A stretch of 64,000 nucleotides of DNA from Planctomycetota bacterium (GTDB taxonomy: Bacteria > Planctomycetota > UBA8742 > UBA2392). The position numbers were made by a program, and so were the translations under genes. Below are positions 54,801-63,297 of this stretch, piece by piece. Positions within the stretch are counted from its first letter, which is position 1, and the number at the start of each line of letters is the position of its first letter. The notes under the pieces are model-generated. The model was not told where the DNA came from. It saw nothing but the letters and a program-made list of their open reading frames with translations, and did not search any database. The stretch is taken from assembly GCA_020849795.1 (NCBI GenBank), contig JADZFR010000037.1:1-64000 (forward strand). The letters run 5' to 3'.

Positions 54801-55742
54801 ATGGCCAAATACTTCTCTCGTGCGAAAATCTATGTCGTCGGCCGGCAGGTGATGCCCCCCGACGAAGTGCAGCGCTTCCTGGATGATGAAGGCGCGCTGT
54901 GGCAAACCGACACCGACAACCCCGCCCAGCGCATCCCCGAGCTTGCGGGTCGCATCTGCTACATGAGCTTCGGTGACAAGCAGGGCCGCAAGGACAACGC
55001 CAGCTATCTCGGCCATATCCTGCAAGTCGGCCACGGCAGCGTGCTTGAACACACCGTCTTCAGCCTGGTGTTCACCGGCATCTCGCGCAGCCTGACCCAC
55101 GAGTTGATCCGCCACCGCGCCGGCTTTGGCTACAGCCAGCTCTCACAGCGCTACGTCGACGAGTCCGAGGCCAATTTCATTGTGCCGCCGGCGCTGCAGG
55201 GTGATGCTGCACTGGAAGCAAAGCTGCGTGAGTTCTGCAACGTCAGCCTGAAGGTTTACGGCGAGCTGACGGACGCGCTGGCCGAAAAGTATGCGACGCC
55301 GCAAGGGCTGGTCGATTTCGCCCTGCGGGAAGAGATGCTCACTGAGGGGGAAACCGGAAAGTTCTCGCTCAGTGAGCCCGTCGCGGGCCGCAACGCGCTC
55401 AGCATTGAAGCATGGCGCAAACTCGTCGCCGACGATGCCGATGCCGCCAAGGCCTTCAAAAAGCTGACGGTACGCGCCCGGCGCAAGGCTGCCCGCGAAG
55501 CCGCCCGTGCCGTGCTGCCCAACGCGACCGAAACCAAGATCTTCGTGACAGGCAACGCGCGCGCATGGCGGCACTTCATTGAGCTGCGCGGCGACATTCA
55601 CGCCGAGGCCGAGATTCGTGCGCTGGCCTGCGACGTCTGCCGCCTGCTGCTGAAAGAGGCGCCGAACCTGTTCGGCGACTACGAGGTGGTCAAGCTCGGC
55701 GACGGCAGTGAACGCACGCGCACCAAGCACCGCAAGGTCTAG
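54801..55742 (+). CDS. thyX: Flavin-dependent thymidylate synthase ThyX
   Basis: 313 residues of the ThyX family, longer than the classical form because of a C-terminal extension. The ThyX signature RHRAGFGYSQLSQRY (RHRxxSxNxxSxRY-like) is at about residue 105. It makes dTMP from dUMP with FAD and NADPH. An adjacent dUTPase gene lies 2.7 kb downstream. Confidence 0.93.
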   Translation: MAKYFSRAKIYVVGRQVMPPDEVQRFLDDEGALWQTDTDNPAQRIPELAGRICYMSFGDKQGRKDNASYLGHILQVGHGSVLEHTVFSLVFTGISRSLTHELIRHRAGFGYSQLSQRYVDESEANFIVPPALQGDAALEAKLREFCNVSLKVYGELTDALAEKYATPQGLVDFALREEMLTEGETGKFSLSEPVAGRNALSIEAWRKLVADDADAAKAFKKLTVRARRKAAREAARAVLPNATETKIFVTGNARAWRHFIELRGDIHAEAEIRALACDVCRLLLKEAPNLFGDYEVVKLGDGSERTRTKHRKV

Positions 55743-55743
55743 C

Positions 55744-55844
55744 AGGCTGATGCAAAACCCTCTCGCGGACCGGTTTGGGCGGGGCACTTCGCATCTCTGC
55801 GTCGCGCTCCAAACCGGCCTCGCCCTAGGATTCTGAAACAGCCT
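55744..55844. repeat. Imperfect inverted-repeat element between thyX and rsfS
   Basis: AGGCTG (55744-55749) and CAGCCT (55839-55844) are inverted at the ends, and CCGGTTTGG (55770-55778) and CCAAACCGG (55809-55817) are inverted inside. The intervening sequence aligns partly between arms. It fits a small non-autonomous palindromic repeat in the 140-nt gap. Confidence 0.45.
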
Positions 55845-55881
55845 CTAAGCACGAAAACCTGATTTGGGCCTGCACATCGCC

Positions 55882-56295
55882 ATGACCAAGGTAGTATTGG
55901 GTGGCAGGCCGCGCCGCCGGCGCGAAACAGGAGACCGGACCATAGACACCCTTGAAGCCGCGCGCATTGCCTATGCCGCATGCGCTGAGAAACGAGCCAC
56001 CGATATCCGCATCCTCGAAGTCCGGGGGCTCACGATTGTCGCTGACTACTTCGTCATCTGCACCGCCAGCAGCTCGGTGAATGCCAAGGCCATCGCCGAC
56101 GAAGTGCGCGACCAGTTGAAGTTGCGCGGCAAACGCACCCCCATCGGAGTTGAAGGCCGCGAAAGCGGCTGGTGGGTGCTGGTGGACTTCGGCGACCTGA
56201 TCGTCCACGTCTTCCAGGCTGATGCCCGCGAGTATTACGGCATCGACGAAACCTGGGCCGACGCCCGCGTCGTCGAACAGTCTGAAGCCGCCTAG
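55882..56295 (+). CDS. rsfS: Ribosome silencing factor RsfS
   Basis: About 137 residues; the RsfS/Iojap domain is clear (DYFVICTASS, GRESGWWVLVDFGDLIVHVF). RsfS binds ribosomal protein L14 and blocks subunit joining in slow growth. The start is doubtful: ATG 55882 lacks a ribosome site, while AGGAG (55929-55933) sits 8 nt before an ATA codon (55942), exactly where homologues usually begin. Confidence 0.9.
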   Translation: MTKVVLGGRPRRRRETGDRTIDTLEAARIAYAACAEKRATDIRILEVRGLTIVADYFVICTASSSVNAKAIADEVRDQLKLRGKRTPIGVEGRESGWWVLVDFGDLIVHVFQADAREYYGIDETWADARVVEQSEAA

Positions 56296-56391
56296 AGAGC
56301 CCCAAAACCCCGCATTTCGCCCCGAACGCGCACTTTTGCTGAAGTGTTTGATGCCTATTTGACGTTTAAAGTAATGAAGGTGGAGGCGATT

Positions 56392-57210
56392 GTGGCGCCC
56401 GACTTGAACATCTCGCACCACGACGTCATCCGGGCACTCCGGATCTATTGGCGCCATGCATGGCCCGCAGGATCGGGTATCTGCCCCGTGCTGCCCGACT
56501 GGTCCGACCTCTCGCTACCCGAAGTCCTCAACCGATTCGCTGATGAAACCGGCCGCACGGCACATGCCTGCCGCCGGTTTGTGCTTCGTCTCGGCAACTA
56601 TCTTTACCCGCACATGAAGTTCGCCATCGAGCAGTGCGTGTACGGCGGCGGGTTTTACTTTCTGGCCGACTGCCACGATGACGCCGACACACCGCGCGCC
56701 GACGACAGTGGACAATGGCAGGTGCTGCGCACGCGCAACTTCGAAATCAAACTGGCCATTGAAGCTGCATGGGAAGACGCCTCACTGCCGACGTTTCGAA
56801 CCACCAGCGAAGCGGCCACCGGCACCTTCAAGCGCCCCGGCACCGATCACCGGCGCATCCTGATTGTCGACGATGAGCCCGCCAACGCCGCGCTGACCGA
56901 CGCCATGCTGCGCGCGGAAGGCTTCGGCACCGAAACAGCAGCGTCCGGCGCCGACGCGCTGGACCGCGTGAACGAGCAGCGCCCCGACCTTGTCGTGTCA
57001 GACTACGAGATGCCCGGCTTGACGGGCCGCGACGTGGCACGGCGCCTGAAGGCTGACAAGGACACCCGGCAGATCCCGGTGTTGATCTGTACCTATGCCG
57101 ACGTGTCGGAAGCCGACCTTCGACCTGCCGACGCCCTGCTGCGCCGGCCTTTTTCTCGCGAAGACCTGAGTGCAGCCGTCGGTCGCCTGCTGGGCCGGAG
57201 GCTTTCGTGA
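56392..57210 (+). CDS. Response regulator with an uncharacterised N-terminal domain
   Basis: 272 residues. The first 150 are of unknown fold (Trp/Tyr/Cys-rich, no signal peptide); the C-terminal 120 are a receiver domain with IVDDE (acidic pair), phospho-acceptor Asp in VVSDYEMPG and the conserved Lys replaced by Arg in LRRPFS, which may alter dephosphorylation. The GTG at 56392 has GGAGG 5 nt upstream. It overlaps the next small zinc-ribbon gene by 4 nt. Confidence 0.82.
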   Translation: MAPDLNISHHDVIRALRIYWRHAWPAGSGICPVLPDWSDLSLPEVLNRFADETGRTAHACRRFVLRLGNYLYPHMKFAIEQCVYGGGFYFLADCHDDADTPRADDSGQWQVLRTRNFEIKLAIEAAWEDASLPTFRTTSEAATGTFKRPGTDHRRILIVDDEPANAALTDAMLRAEGFGTETAASGADALDRVNEQRPDLVVSDYEMPGLTGRDVARRLKADKDTRQIPVLICTYADVSEADLRPADALLRRPFSREDLSAAVGRLLGRRLS

Positions 57211-57425
57211 GCGAGCAGCCCCTGCGCATTTCGCGCCCGTTGCGATACACGATCATTTGCGCCGGTTGCCGCGGCGAAGTGCAGATCTGCCCCGACGAAC
57301 TGGACGAAAAGCTGGCGGTCTGCCCCAAGTGTAACTTGCCCAACCGCACGCCGGTATTCGCGCTGCTGTCAGGCCGTCGCCGCGCGACCATGGACGAGAT
57401 CGGGCAAGACGACCTCAAGGAATAA
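57207..57425 (+). CDS. Small zinc-ribbon protein
   Basis: 72 residues with two CxxC pairs (CAGC and CPKC) forming a zinc ribbon. It starts with GTG inside the response-regulator stop (GTGA), so it is translationally coupled and probably functions with it, perhaps as a nucleic-acid- or protein-binding partner. Function unknown. Confidence 0.75.
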   Translation: MSEQPLRISRPLRYTIICAGCRGEVQICPDELDEKLAVCPKCNLPNRTPVFALLSGRRRATMDEIGQDDLKE

Positions 57426-57462
57426 GCCCTGCGCTGCCGACAGGATGCACTGAGGCAGCGCC

Positions 57463-58398
57463 ATGCGTTCACCACACCCCACACGGTTCAGAATCGCCAG
57501 CAGCCGTTTGCCCAGGCTGCCGGGCGGCGTGCGCATTGCGCCGCTGCTCGTGATTCTGGCCGGCTTGTGCGTCGCCGCGCTGGCGCCGCTGCGCGCCCTG
57601 GATGGTGACGCCGATGCCAAGCGCTGGGCGCGGCGCGCGCTGCTGGACGAGGCCACGCGCAAGCACATGAATCTGGACGTGGGCGAAGTCGAGCCGCTGA
57701 CGCTGGCACTTTCCGCCCCGGGCGATTTCGGTGACGCTGACGACCGGGTCGTGGTGGTTCGCCGCGATGCCGCGACTGCCGTCGTAATCATGCGCGGGAC
57801 CACGCCGCTGGGGCGCTGCACCTTCAGCAGCACGGGCACCCTGGCACTTGCCACGCGCAAACTGGCCGGCCAGACCTGGGTGCTGCTGGATGAAACCAGC
57901 GAGCAGGCTGGAGTGTCGTCGGCGCTGCGGCGGCTGATCGGCCTGCGCGATGGACAGCTTGCGGTGCGCCAGAGCTGGGTGCACTCGGCGACCGTGAAAA
58001 TCGGCAAACGCTTTGTCCGCGAACAGAGCAGCGAGTTGCGAGAGCAAGGCGAGAGTCTGCTGCTGACTACGCGCGTGGTTGACCGCCTGGATGGCAAGGC
58101 GATGGCCGACTGCGAGTCCGAGACCATCCTAAGGCTGACGCCACAACCCGACGGCAGCCTGCGCGCCGAAGTGGACAGGGACAAGCCCGTGCCCGTGGCC
58201 GTTCGCCTGCGCCATGCCCGCACCCTTGAGCGCGAGGGCCTTGAAGAAGCCGCCATGCTGCTGGCCCGCGAAGCGCGCGAACAAAGCGCAAAGCTGCCCG
58301 CCGAAGATGCCCGCCGCCTCGACGCTGCCGGCTTGGTGGCCCGGCTTGAAGCCCGGCTGGTGCCCGCCGACAAGCCGGTCCAGGTTTCCCCGCGATAG
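57463..58398 (+). CDS. Exported protein of unknown function
   Basis: 311 residues with an N-terminal hydrophobic signal or anchor (about 25-45) and a beta-rich body followed by a helical C-terminus. No motif recognised. It precedes dut by 40 nt on the same strand. Confidence 0.65.
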   Translation: MRSPHPTRFRIASSRLPRLPGGVRIAPLLVILAGLCVAALAPLRALDGDADAKRWARRALLDEATRKHMNLDVGEVEPLTLALSAPGDFGDADDRVVVVRRDAATAVVIMRGTTPLGRCTFSSTGTLALATRKLAGQTWVLLDETSEQAGVSSALRRLIGLRDGQLAVRQSWVHSATVKIGKRFVREQSSELREQGESLLLTTRVVDRLDGKAMADCESETILRLTPQPDGSLRAEVDRDKPVPVAVRLRHARTLEREGLEEAAMLLAREAREQSAKLPAEDARRLDAAGLVARLEARLVPADKPVQVSPR

Positions 58399-58438
58399 CG
58401 GCGTTGCACCTGTTGCCGCTTGCCGCTAAACCGCACGC

Positions 58439-58885
58439 ATGGCCGTACTGCTGAAACTCAAGCGCCTGCCCCACGGTTCGGGCCTGCCGCTGCCCGCCTA
58501 TCAAACCGAACACGCCGCCGGTGCCGACGTGCACGCCGCGATTGAGGCCCCCGTCTTGCTGCCGCCGGGCCAGCGCGCACTGGTGCCGACCGGCTTCTGC
58601 TATGAGATTCCGCCCGGGTACGAGATGCAGGTGCGCCCGCGCAGCGGTCTGGCGGCCAAGCATGGCGTCACGGTGCTGAACACCCCGGGCACGATTGACG
58701 CCGACTATCGCGGTGAGTTGAAGGTGCTGCTGGTCAACCTCGGCGCTGAGCCCGTTGAGATCAAGCGCGCCGAGCGCATCGCGCAGATCATCATCGCCCC
58801 GGTCAGCCACGCGACATTCCACGAAGCGAAAGAACTGTCCGACACCATTCGCGGCAGCGGCGGTTTTGGCTCGACGGGCAAGTAA
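58439..58885 (+). CDS. dut: dUTP diphosphatase
   Basis: 148 residues of the trimeric dUTPase family with its five conserved motifs: [41 protein letters not shown] and the C-terminal [10 protein letters not shown]. It hydrolyses dUTP to dUMP, which supplies ThyX and limits uracil in DNA. The length is normal. Confidence 0.97.
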   Translation: MAVLLKLKRLPHGSGLPLPAYQTEHAAGADVHAAIEAPVLLPPGQRALVPTGFCYEIPPGYEMQVRPRSGLAAKHGVTVLNTPGTIDADYRGELKVLLVNLGAEPVEIKRAERIAQIIIAPVSHATFHEAKELSDTIRGSGGFGSTGK

Positions 58886-58892
58886 CCTGCGT

Positions 58893-59819
58893 TCAATCCC
58901 ACAGGCCCGTGGAGTAGTAGCGCTCGCCGGTGTCGGCGAACACTGTCACGATTTTCGCGCCCGGCTCATCCTCGGCGAGTCTGCGGGCCGCGGCCAGGTT
59001 CGCCCCGCTGCTTTGCCCCACGAACAGACCGTTGCGCGCGAGCAGCCGGCTTGCCTCGAAGGCTTCTTCCACGGTGATCTCGATGCGCCGGTCCACGAGA
59101 TGCTCGTGGAAATTCTTCGGCTTGATGCTGCCAGGGGCCTTGAGCGGCTTCAGGCCTTCGATGCCCGGAAACTCCTCGGGTTGCACCAGCACCACCTGGA
59201 TGTCGGGATTGTGTTCTTTCAGGCGCTCGCCAATGCCTGTCAGCGTGCCGCCGGTGCCGACGCCGGATATGAAGTGCGTGATCTCGCCGGCTTGCGCAAC
59301 GATCTCGGCGCCGGTGCCGAAGTAGTGCGCCTGCCAGTTTGCGCGGTTGCTGTACTGGTCGATCAGGAAGTACTTGTCCGGCGCGGCGTGGGCCAGATCG
59401 TGGGCCTTGCGCATGGCTTCGTCGTAGCCCAGCAGCGGGTCGGTCAGGATGACTTCGGCGCCGTGGGCCTTGATGCGGCGCAGCCGCTCCAGGCTTGCGT
59501 TGCCCGGGATGACCAGCGTGACCGGGATGCCGAGTGCCGCGCCGATCATGGCGTATGCAATGCCGCTGTTGCCGCTGGTTGAGTCCAGCACTCGGCGCCC
59601 CCCCAGCGTGTCGTCCTCAAGCAGCTTCGCCAGCATATTCAACACAGGGCGGTCCTTGATGCTGCCCCCGGGGTTGACCCACTCGGCTTTGGCCTTGATC
59701 GAAAGCTGCGGGAACAGGTTTTCGTAGACGTTGACCTCAAGCAGCGGCGTGTGGCCGATCAACTGCAAGGCCGGCACGCGGCGTTTGAGCTCGTTCACGG
59801 ATGTCAGTGTCGTCGTCAT
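58893..59819 (-). CDS. Cysteine synthase (CysM/CysK-like, PLP-dependent)
   Basis: 308 residues of a fold-type II PLP enzyme with the PLP lysine in GGSIKDR and the substrate loop STSGNSG. It makes cysteine from O-acetylserine or O-phosphoserine. In actinobacteria the O-phosphoserine-using CysM is encoded with a JAMM protease (Mec) and the sulfur carrier CysO; the JAMM gene follows the same order here (59936-60346), suggesting a Mec/CysM-like route, but no CysO homologue is visible nearby. Confidence 0.92.
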   Translation of the reverse strand: MTTTLTSVNELKRRVPALQLIGHTPLLEVNVYENLFPQLSIKAKAEWVNPGGSIKDRPVLNMLAKLLEDDTLGGRRVLDSTSGNSGIAYAMIGAALGIPVTLVIPGNASLERLRRIKAHGAEVILTDPLLGYDEAMRKAHDLAHAAPDKYFLIDQYSNRANWQAHYFGTGAEIVAQAGEITHFISGVGTGGTLTGIGERLKEHNPDIQVVLVQPEEFPGIEGLKPLKAPGSIKPKNFHEHLVDRRIEITVEEAFEASRLLARNGLFVGQSSGANLAAARRLAEDEPGAKIVTVFADTGERYYSTGLWD

Positions 59820-59834
59820 GGCTGGTTCTCTTCA

Positions 59835-59934
59835 GGAGCGCAGGCTTCCTGCCTGCCCGGGACGTGGACGTCTTGTCCGCGCCAAGCCGTGGCCGAGGCG
59901 CCCACGGCAGGTGCAGGCCTGAGGCCTGCGCTCC
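59835..59934. repeat. REP-like palindromic repeat between the JAMM gene and the cysteine synthase gene
   Basis: GGAGCGCAGGC (59835-59845) and GCCTGCGCTCC (59924-59934) are perfectly inverted, 11 bp each, with a further GGC/GCC-rich palindrome between. It fills the gap between the two genes and may terminate or stabilise transcripts. It resembles interspersed GCAGG-type repeats of other bacteria. Confidence 0.55.
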
Positions 59935-59935
59935 T

Positions 59936-60346
59936 TTAACATCGCAGCTCTTCCTGCCTGAAAACCCCTTCGCCCAGCTCGAACGAGTGGAAGTCGCCGG
60001 GTTTGCCCTGGTTCACGGCCACGATGATGTAGCTGTAGCCCTCCCATGCGGCGGCCAGGTCGGTCTCGCTGGGGCGCGCCGGGTGGTCGGGGTGCGAGTG
60101 ATAGATGCCGACAATGTCCAACCCGCGCGCCCGCGCGTCGCGGTCGATGCGCATGTAGTCTTTCGGGTCAAGGTCAAAGCGGTCGTGGGCACGCTGCGTG
60201 TTCAGGTTGCCCGTGCGTGCCGATTCTACGGCGACGCGCCCGCCGGCGTCGATGCGGCCGACCAGCACGCCGCAGCACTCGTGCGGGTACGCTTCAACGG
60301 CGTGAACTTCAATCGAGGCCTTGATGGCCGGGGTAATCGTCAACAT
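59936..60346 (-). CDS. JAMM (Mov34/MPN) metalloprotease, Mec-like
   Basis: About 136 residues with the JAMM zinc motif HSHPDHPARPSETD and an upstream glutamate (HECCG). In Mycobacterium the homologous Mec releases cysteine from the CysO-cysteine adduct, next to CysM. The neighbouring cysteine synthase supports that role here. The ATG at 60346 is chosen; a TTG at 60367 would add seven residues. Confidence 0.88.
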   Translation of the reverse strand: MLTITPAIKASIEVHAVEAYPHECCGVLVGRIDAGGRVAVESARTGNLNTQRAHDRFDLDPKDYMRIDRDARARGLDIVGIYHSHPDHPARPSETDLAAAWEGYSYIIVAVNQGKPGDFHSFELGEGVFRQEELRC

Positions 60347-60464
60347 GGGATGGGTCCGAACAGTCAAACAACGTTGGTCGCACGGCGGGGAGCCGGGTTA
60401 TCGACAACAACAGTTGCTCGGACACATGAACATGGCCGCGAGGTTATCCCGACACGGTTTGCTG

Positions 60465-61199
60465 TCAAGCCGGGGGCCTTTGCCACTTGCCGTTGACCAG
60501 CAGCTCATAGGGCTTGTAGTGCTGCTTGTACTCCATCGTGCTGCAGCCCTTGACCCAATAGCCAAGGTAATAGTGCGGAATCTTCTTCTGGCGGCACAGA
60601 TCAATCTCGTTCAGGACGCTGAACACGCCGATGCTGCGTTTGGCTTCGGCCGGTTCATAGAAGTGGTACACGCTGCTCATGCTGCGGCGGCTGACATCGC
60701 AGATGCTCACGCCCAGCAGGCGCCCGTGCGGATCACGATACTCGACCTCAATGCTGGCAACGCAGCTTGAGTACAGGAATTCGCGCAGGCTGCTCTCGTC
60801 CGCGCCCTGCGGGCTCTTGTCGTGCTGGGCCGCCAGGTAGCGCTTGTACACGTCGTGCTTCTCGGGCGTGAACTCGGGTTCGCTGATCGACACTTGCAAG
60901 TCCGCGTTGCGGCGCAGCACGCGCCGCTGGCTCTTGGTCGGCTTGAAATCCGCCACCGGTACACGGATCGGCACGCACATGCGGCAGCCCTGGCAACGCG
61001 TGCGGTACAGGATGTTGCCGCTGCGTCGAATGCCGCGGTCCATGAGTTCGTGGTAAGCCGCCGGGCTGACCTGCCACGCCAGCCACGCTTCCTCGGTGGC
61101 CTGGCGATCCGGCAGATAGCTGCATTCGTGAGAATGCAGGCCCAGGGGCACCGAGTGCGGGCCGATCAGGGTAGGAACGCTGACGTTCTGGGTGCCCAT
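60465..61199 (-). CDS. bpt: Aspartate/glutamate leucyltransferase Bpt
   Basis: 244 residues of the arginyltransferase family, bacterial Bpt branch, which adds leucine from Leu-tRNA to proteins with N-terminal Asp or Glu and feeds the N-degron pathway. The conserved CQGCRMCVPIRVPV cysteine cluster and YYLGYWVKGCSTMEYK are present. No clpS is in the window. Confidence 0.93.
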   Translation of the reverse strand: MGTQNVSVPTLIGPHSVPLGLHSHECSYLPDRQATEEAWLAWQVSPAAYHELMDRGIRRSGNILYRTRCQGCRMCVPIRVPVADFKPTKSQRRVLRRNADLQVSISEPEFTPEKHDVYKRYLAAQHDKSPQGADESSLREFLYSSCVASIEVEYRDPHGRLLGVSICDVSRRSMSSVYHFYEPAEAKRSIGVFSVLNEIDLCRQKKIPHYYLGYWVKGCSTMEYKQHYKPYELLVNGKWQRPPA

Positions 61200-61248
61200 G
61201 CACTACCAAGGTAACCGATTTCGGGTCGCAGGTTGAAAGAGATTCCGG

Positions 61249-61791
61249 CTACGAACGACTCAACACGGCGCGCTTGAGCGTGCTGCGCGCGAGCATGACC
61301 ACACGCGCGCATGCCTCGGCGTCGCTCAACGCATCATGGTGATTCAACGAAATGTTCAGCACGCGCGCCACGTTGCCCAAATGCGCCGGGTAAATCCCCA
61401 GCGTGCGCCGCGCCTGGCGCACCGTGCACACCCACGGCAGGTCCGGCGCTTCCAGGCCGGCTGTCTCGCAGCACGCCTCAAGCACTGCCCGGTCAAACCC
61501 CGCATTGTGCGCGGCCAGAAACACCGCGCCATCGAGCACTTCTTTCAGCAGCAGCCACGCCCGGCCAAACACGGGCTTGTCGGCGACTTCATCCAGCGTG
61601 ATGCCGTGAATGTGGGTGAAAAACATCTGCTCGCGCGGCGGCTTGATCAGCTGGCGCACGCGCCGCACCACTCGCCCGCCCTCGACGCGCACCATGCCGA
61701 TGGCACAGGCTGAATCAGCGCCGTGGTCAGCGGTCTCGAAGTCGATCGCGACAAAGGGGCCTGGCACCGGGTCAATGAAGGCGCGACTCAT
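61249..61791 (-). CDS. DEDDh 3'-5' exonuclease (DnaQ-like)
   Basis: 180 residues of the DEDDh exonuclease fold: first acidic pair in AIDFETA, Asp in HNAGFDRAVL, and the catalytic His with Asp in HHDALSDAE. It resembles the epsilon-subunit/RNase T-like nucleases and may trim RNA or DNA ends. It is a stand-alone gene. Confidence 0.88.
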   Translation of the reverse strand: MSRAFIDPVPGPFVAIDFETADHGADSACAIGMVRVEGGRVVRRVRQLIKPPREQMFFTHIHGITLDEVADKPVFGRAWLLLKEVLDGAVFLAAHNAGFDRAVLEACCETAGLEAPDLPWVCTVRQARRTLGIYPAHLGNVARVLNISLNHHDALSDAEACARVVMLARSTLKRAVLSRS

Positions 61792-61839
61792 GGCTACAGT
61801 GTACCCACGGACGCGACAGCGCGCATTCGGCGCTACGCA

Positions 61840-63240
61840 TCACCCAACTCGTGCCGTCAGCGACTTTACAGCCTCGCTTGCGCCGCGAATGCAGTCGGGA
61901 ATACCGACGCCGTCGAAGGCGTTGCCGCAGATCGCCAGCCGCGCATGCCGGGCGGCAAGCTCGCGAATCCGGGCCACGCGCTCGAGGTGACCCACGTGAT
62001 ACTGCGCCATCGCGCCCGTGTGGGCCGCGGCAACTGCAAATTTCGGTTCGCCCGATACCCCAATCAGCTCGCGCAGCTCGGAAAGGGCCAGGGCCGTCAA
62101 GTCAGCAGCCGGCAGCTTCGCCACCTCGGGCGCGGTACCGCCGCCCATGAACACCCTGACCACCGCCAGCCCTTCCGGTGCGCGGCCCTCAAACTTCACG
62201 CTGCTGAAGCTGAATGCCACGATTCGCCGCCTCTCGACGGCCGGGATCACGGCGCCGATGCCATCCATGGCATGGCTGATCTGGGTGCGCTCAAAGATGA
62301 AATTCACGACAGCCGCACCCGCGTACTCGACTTGCGAAAGCGCGCCCGCCAACGCGGGATCGGTGCCCGATAGCAGGCCAGCGGCTTTGTGCGCCGGCAG
62401 CGCCAGCACCGCCGCGTCTGCCTGGACAGGTCCATCCGGAAGCGCCAGCGACACGGCGCTGTCTGTTGCATGCAGCGCCAGCACCGGCGTGTTGCGTTGC
62501 AGACAGCCGGGCGGCAGCGCGGCTTCGAGCGCGCCGGTCAGTGTGCCCATGCCCTGCTTCAGCGTGACGAACATGCCATAGCGCGGGCCGGCGGCTTTGG
62601 CGTCAATCTTCTCGCTGGTTGCACCGTGGCGGGCCTTGCTGCGCAGGGCGGCGATCACGCTGCCGTACTCCTGTTCCATGGCGATGAACTGCGGGAAGGT
62701 TGCCTTGAGGCTGAGTTTCTCGGGGTCTGCGGTATAGATGCCCGCGATCATCGGTTGCGCAATGCGCTGCAGCGCCTCGACACCAAAGCGGCGCCGCACG
62801 AAGGCGGCCAGCGACTCGTCGCCGCCGCCCCATTTGCGCGGGCAGACCAGCTCGTAGGCCATGCGCAGTTTGCCTCGCGCGCTGAGAATCGGCGTCTTCA
62901 GCAGGGCGCCCAGCGACATCGGGCTGATCAGGAAGAACCCCTCGGGCAGGCGCTTGAGCGTGCCCTTGTGCAGGATGAAGCTGCGGCGCACGCCCTGCCG
63001 CGTGCCGATCAGTTCGGCCTCCAGGCCCAGTTCGCGCACCAGCTCAACGCCCGCGGGCTTGTTGCCGGCCCAGCAGTCGGGGCCGGTTTCCAGCAGGCAG
63101 CCCTGCTCGTGCAGTGTGTGGATCACGCCGCCCGTGCGGTCGCCGCCCTCAAACAGTGTCACGCGCGCGCCGGCCCTCGCAAGCCGATATGCCGCGGTCA
63201 AGCCGCTGATGCCTGCACCAATGACAGCCACATGCGCCAT
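61840..63240 (-). CDS. hemY: Protoporphyrinogen oxidase (HemY/HemG-like, FAD-dependent)
   Basis: 466 residues of a flavin amine-oxidase fold: FAD-binding GAGISGLTAAYRLA at the N-terminus and the GGxRTGG-type loop (GGDRTGGVIH) beside it, with the C-terminal GNAFDGVGIPDCI FAD motif. It catalyses the last oxidation in heme synthesis, protoporphyrinogen IX to protoporphyrin IX. Length and motifs are typical. Confidence 0.95.
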   Translation of the reverse strand: MAHVAVIGAGISGLTAAYRLARAGARVTLFEGGDRTGGVIHTLHEQGCLLETGPDCWAGNKPAGVELVRELGLEAELIGTRQGVRRSFILHKGTLKRLPEGFFLISPMSLGALLKTPILSARGKLRMAYELVCPRKWGGGDESLAAFVRRRFGVEALQRIAQPMIAGIYTADPEKLSLKATFPQFIAMEQEYGSVIAALRSKARHGATSEKIDAKAAGPRYGMFVTLKQGMGTLTGALEAALPPGCLQRNTPVLALHATDSAVSLALPDGPVQADAAVLALPAHKAAGLLSGTDPALAGALSQVEYAGAAVVNFIFERTQISHAMDGIGAVIPAVERRRIVAFSFSSVKFEGRAPEGLAVVRVFMGGGTAPEVAKLPAADLTALALSELRELIGVSGEPKFAVAAAHTGAMAQYHVGHLERVARIRELAARHARLAICGNAFDGVGIPDCIRGASEAVKSLTARVG

Positions 63241-63297
63241 GTCGTGGGTATAACCCCACGGGCGGGGCAGCGCTATTCTGCGTTACGTGGGCAGGTC

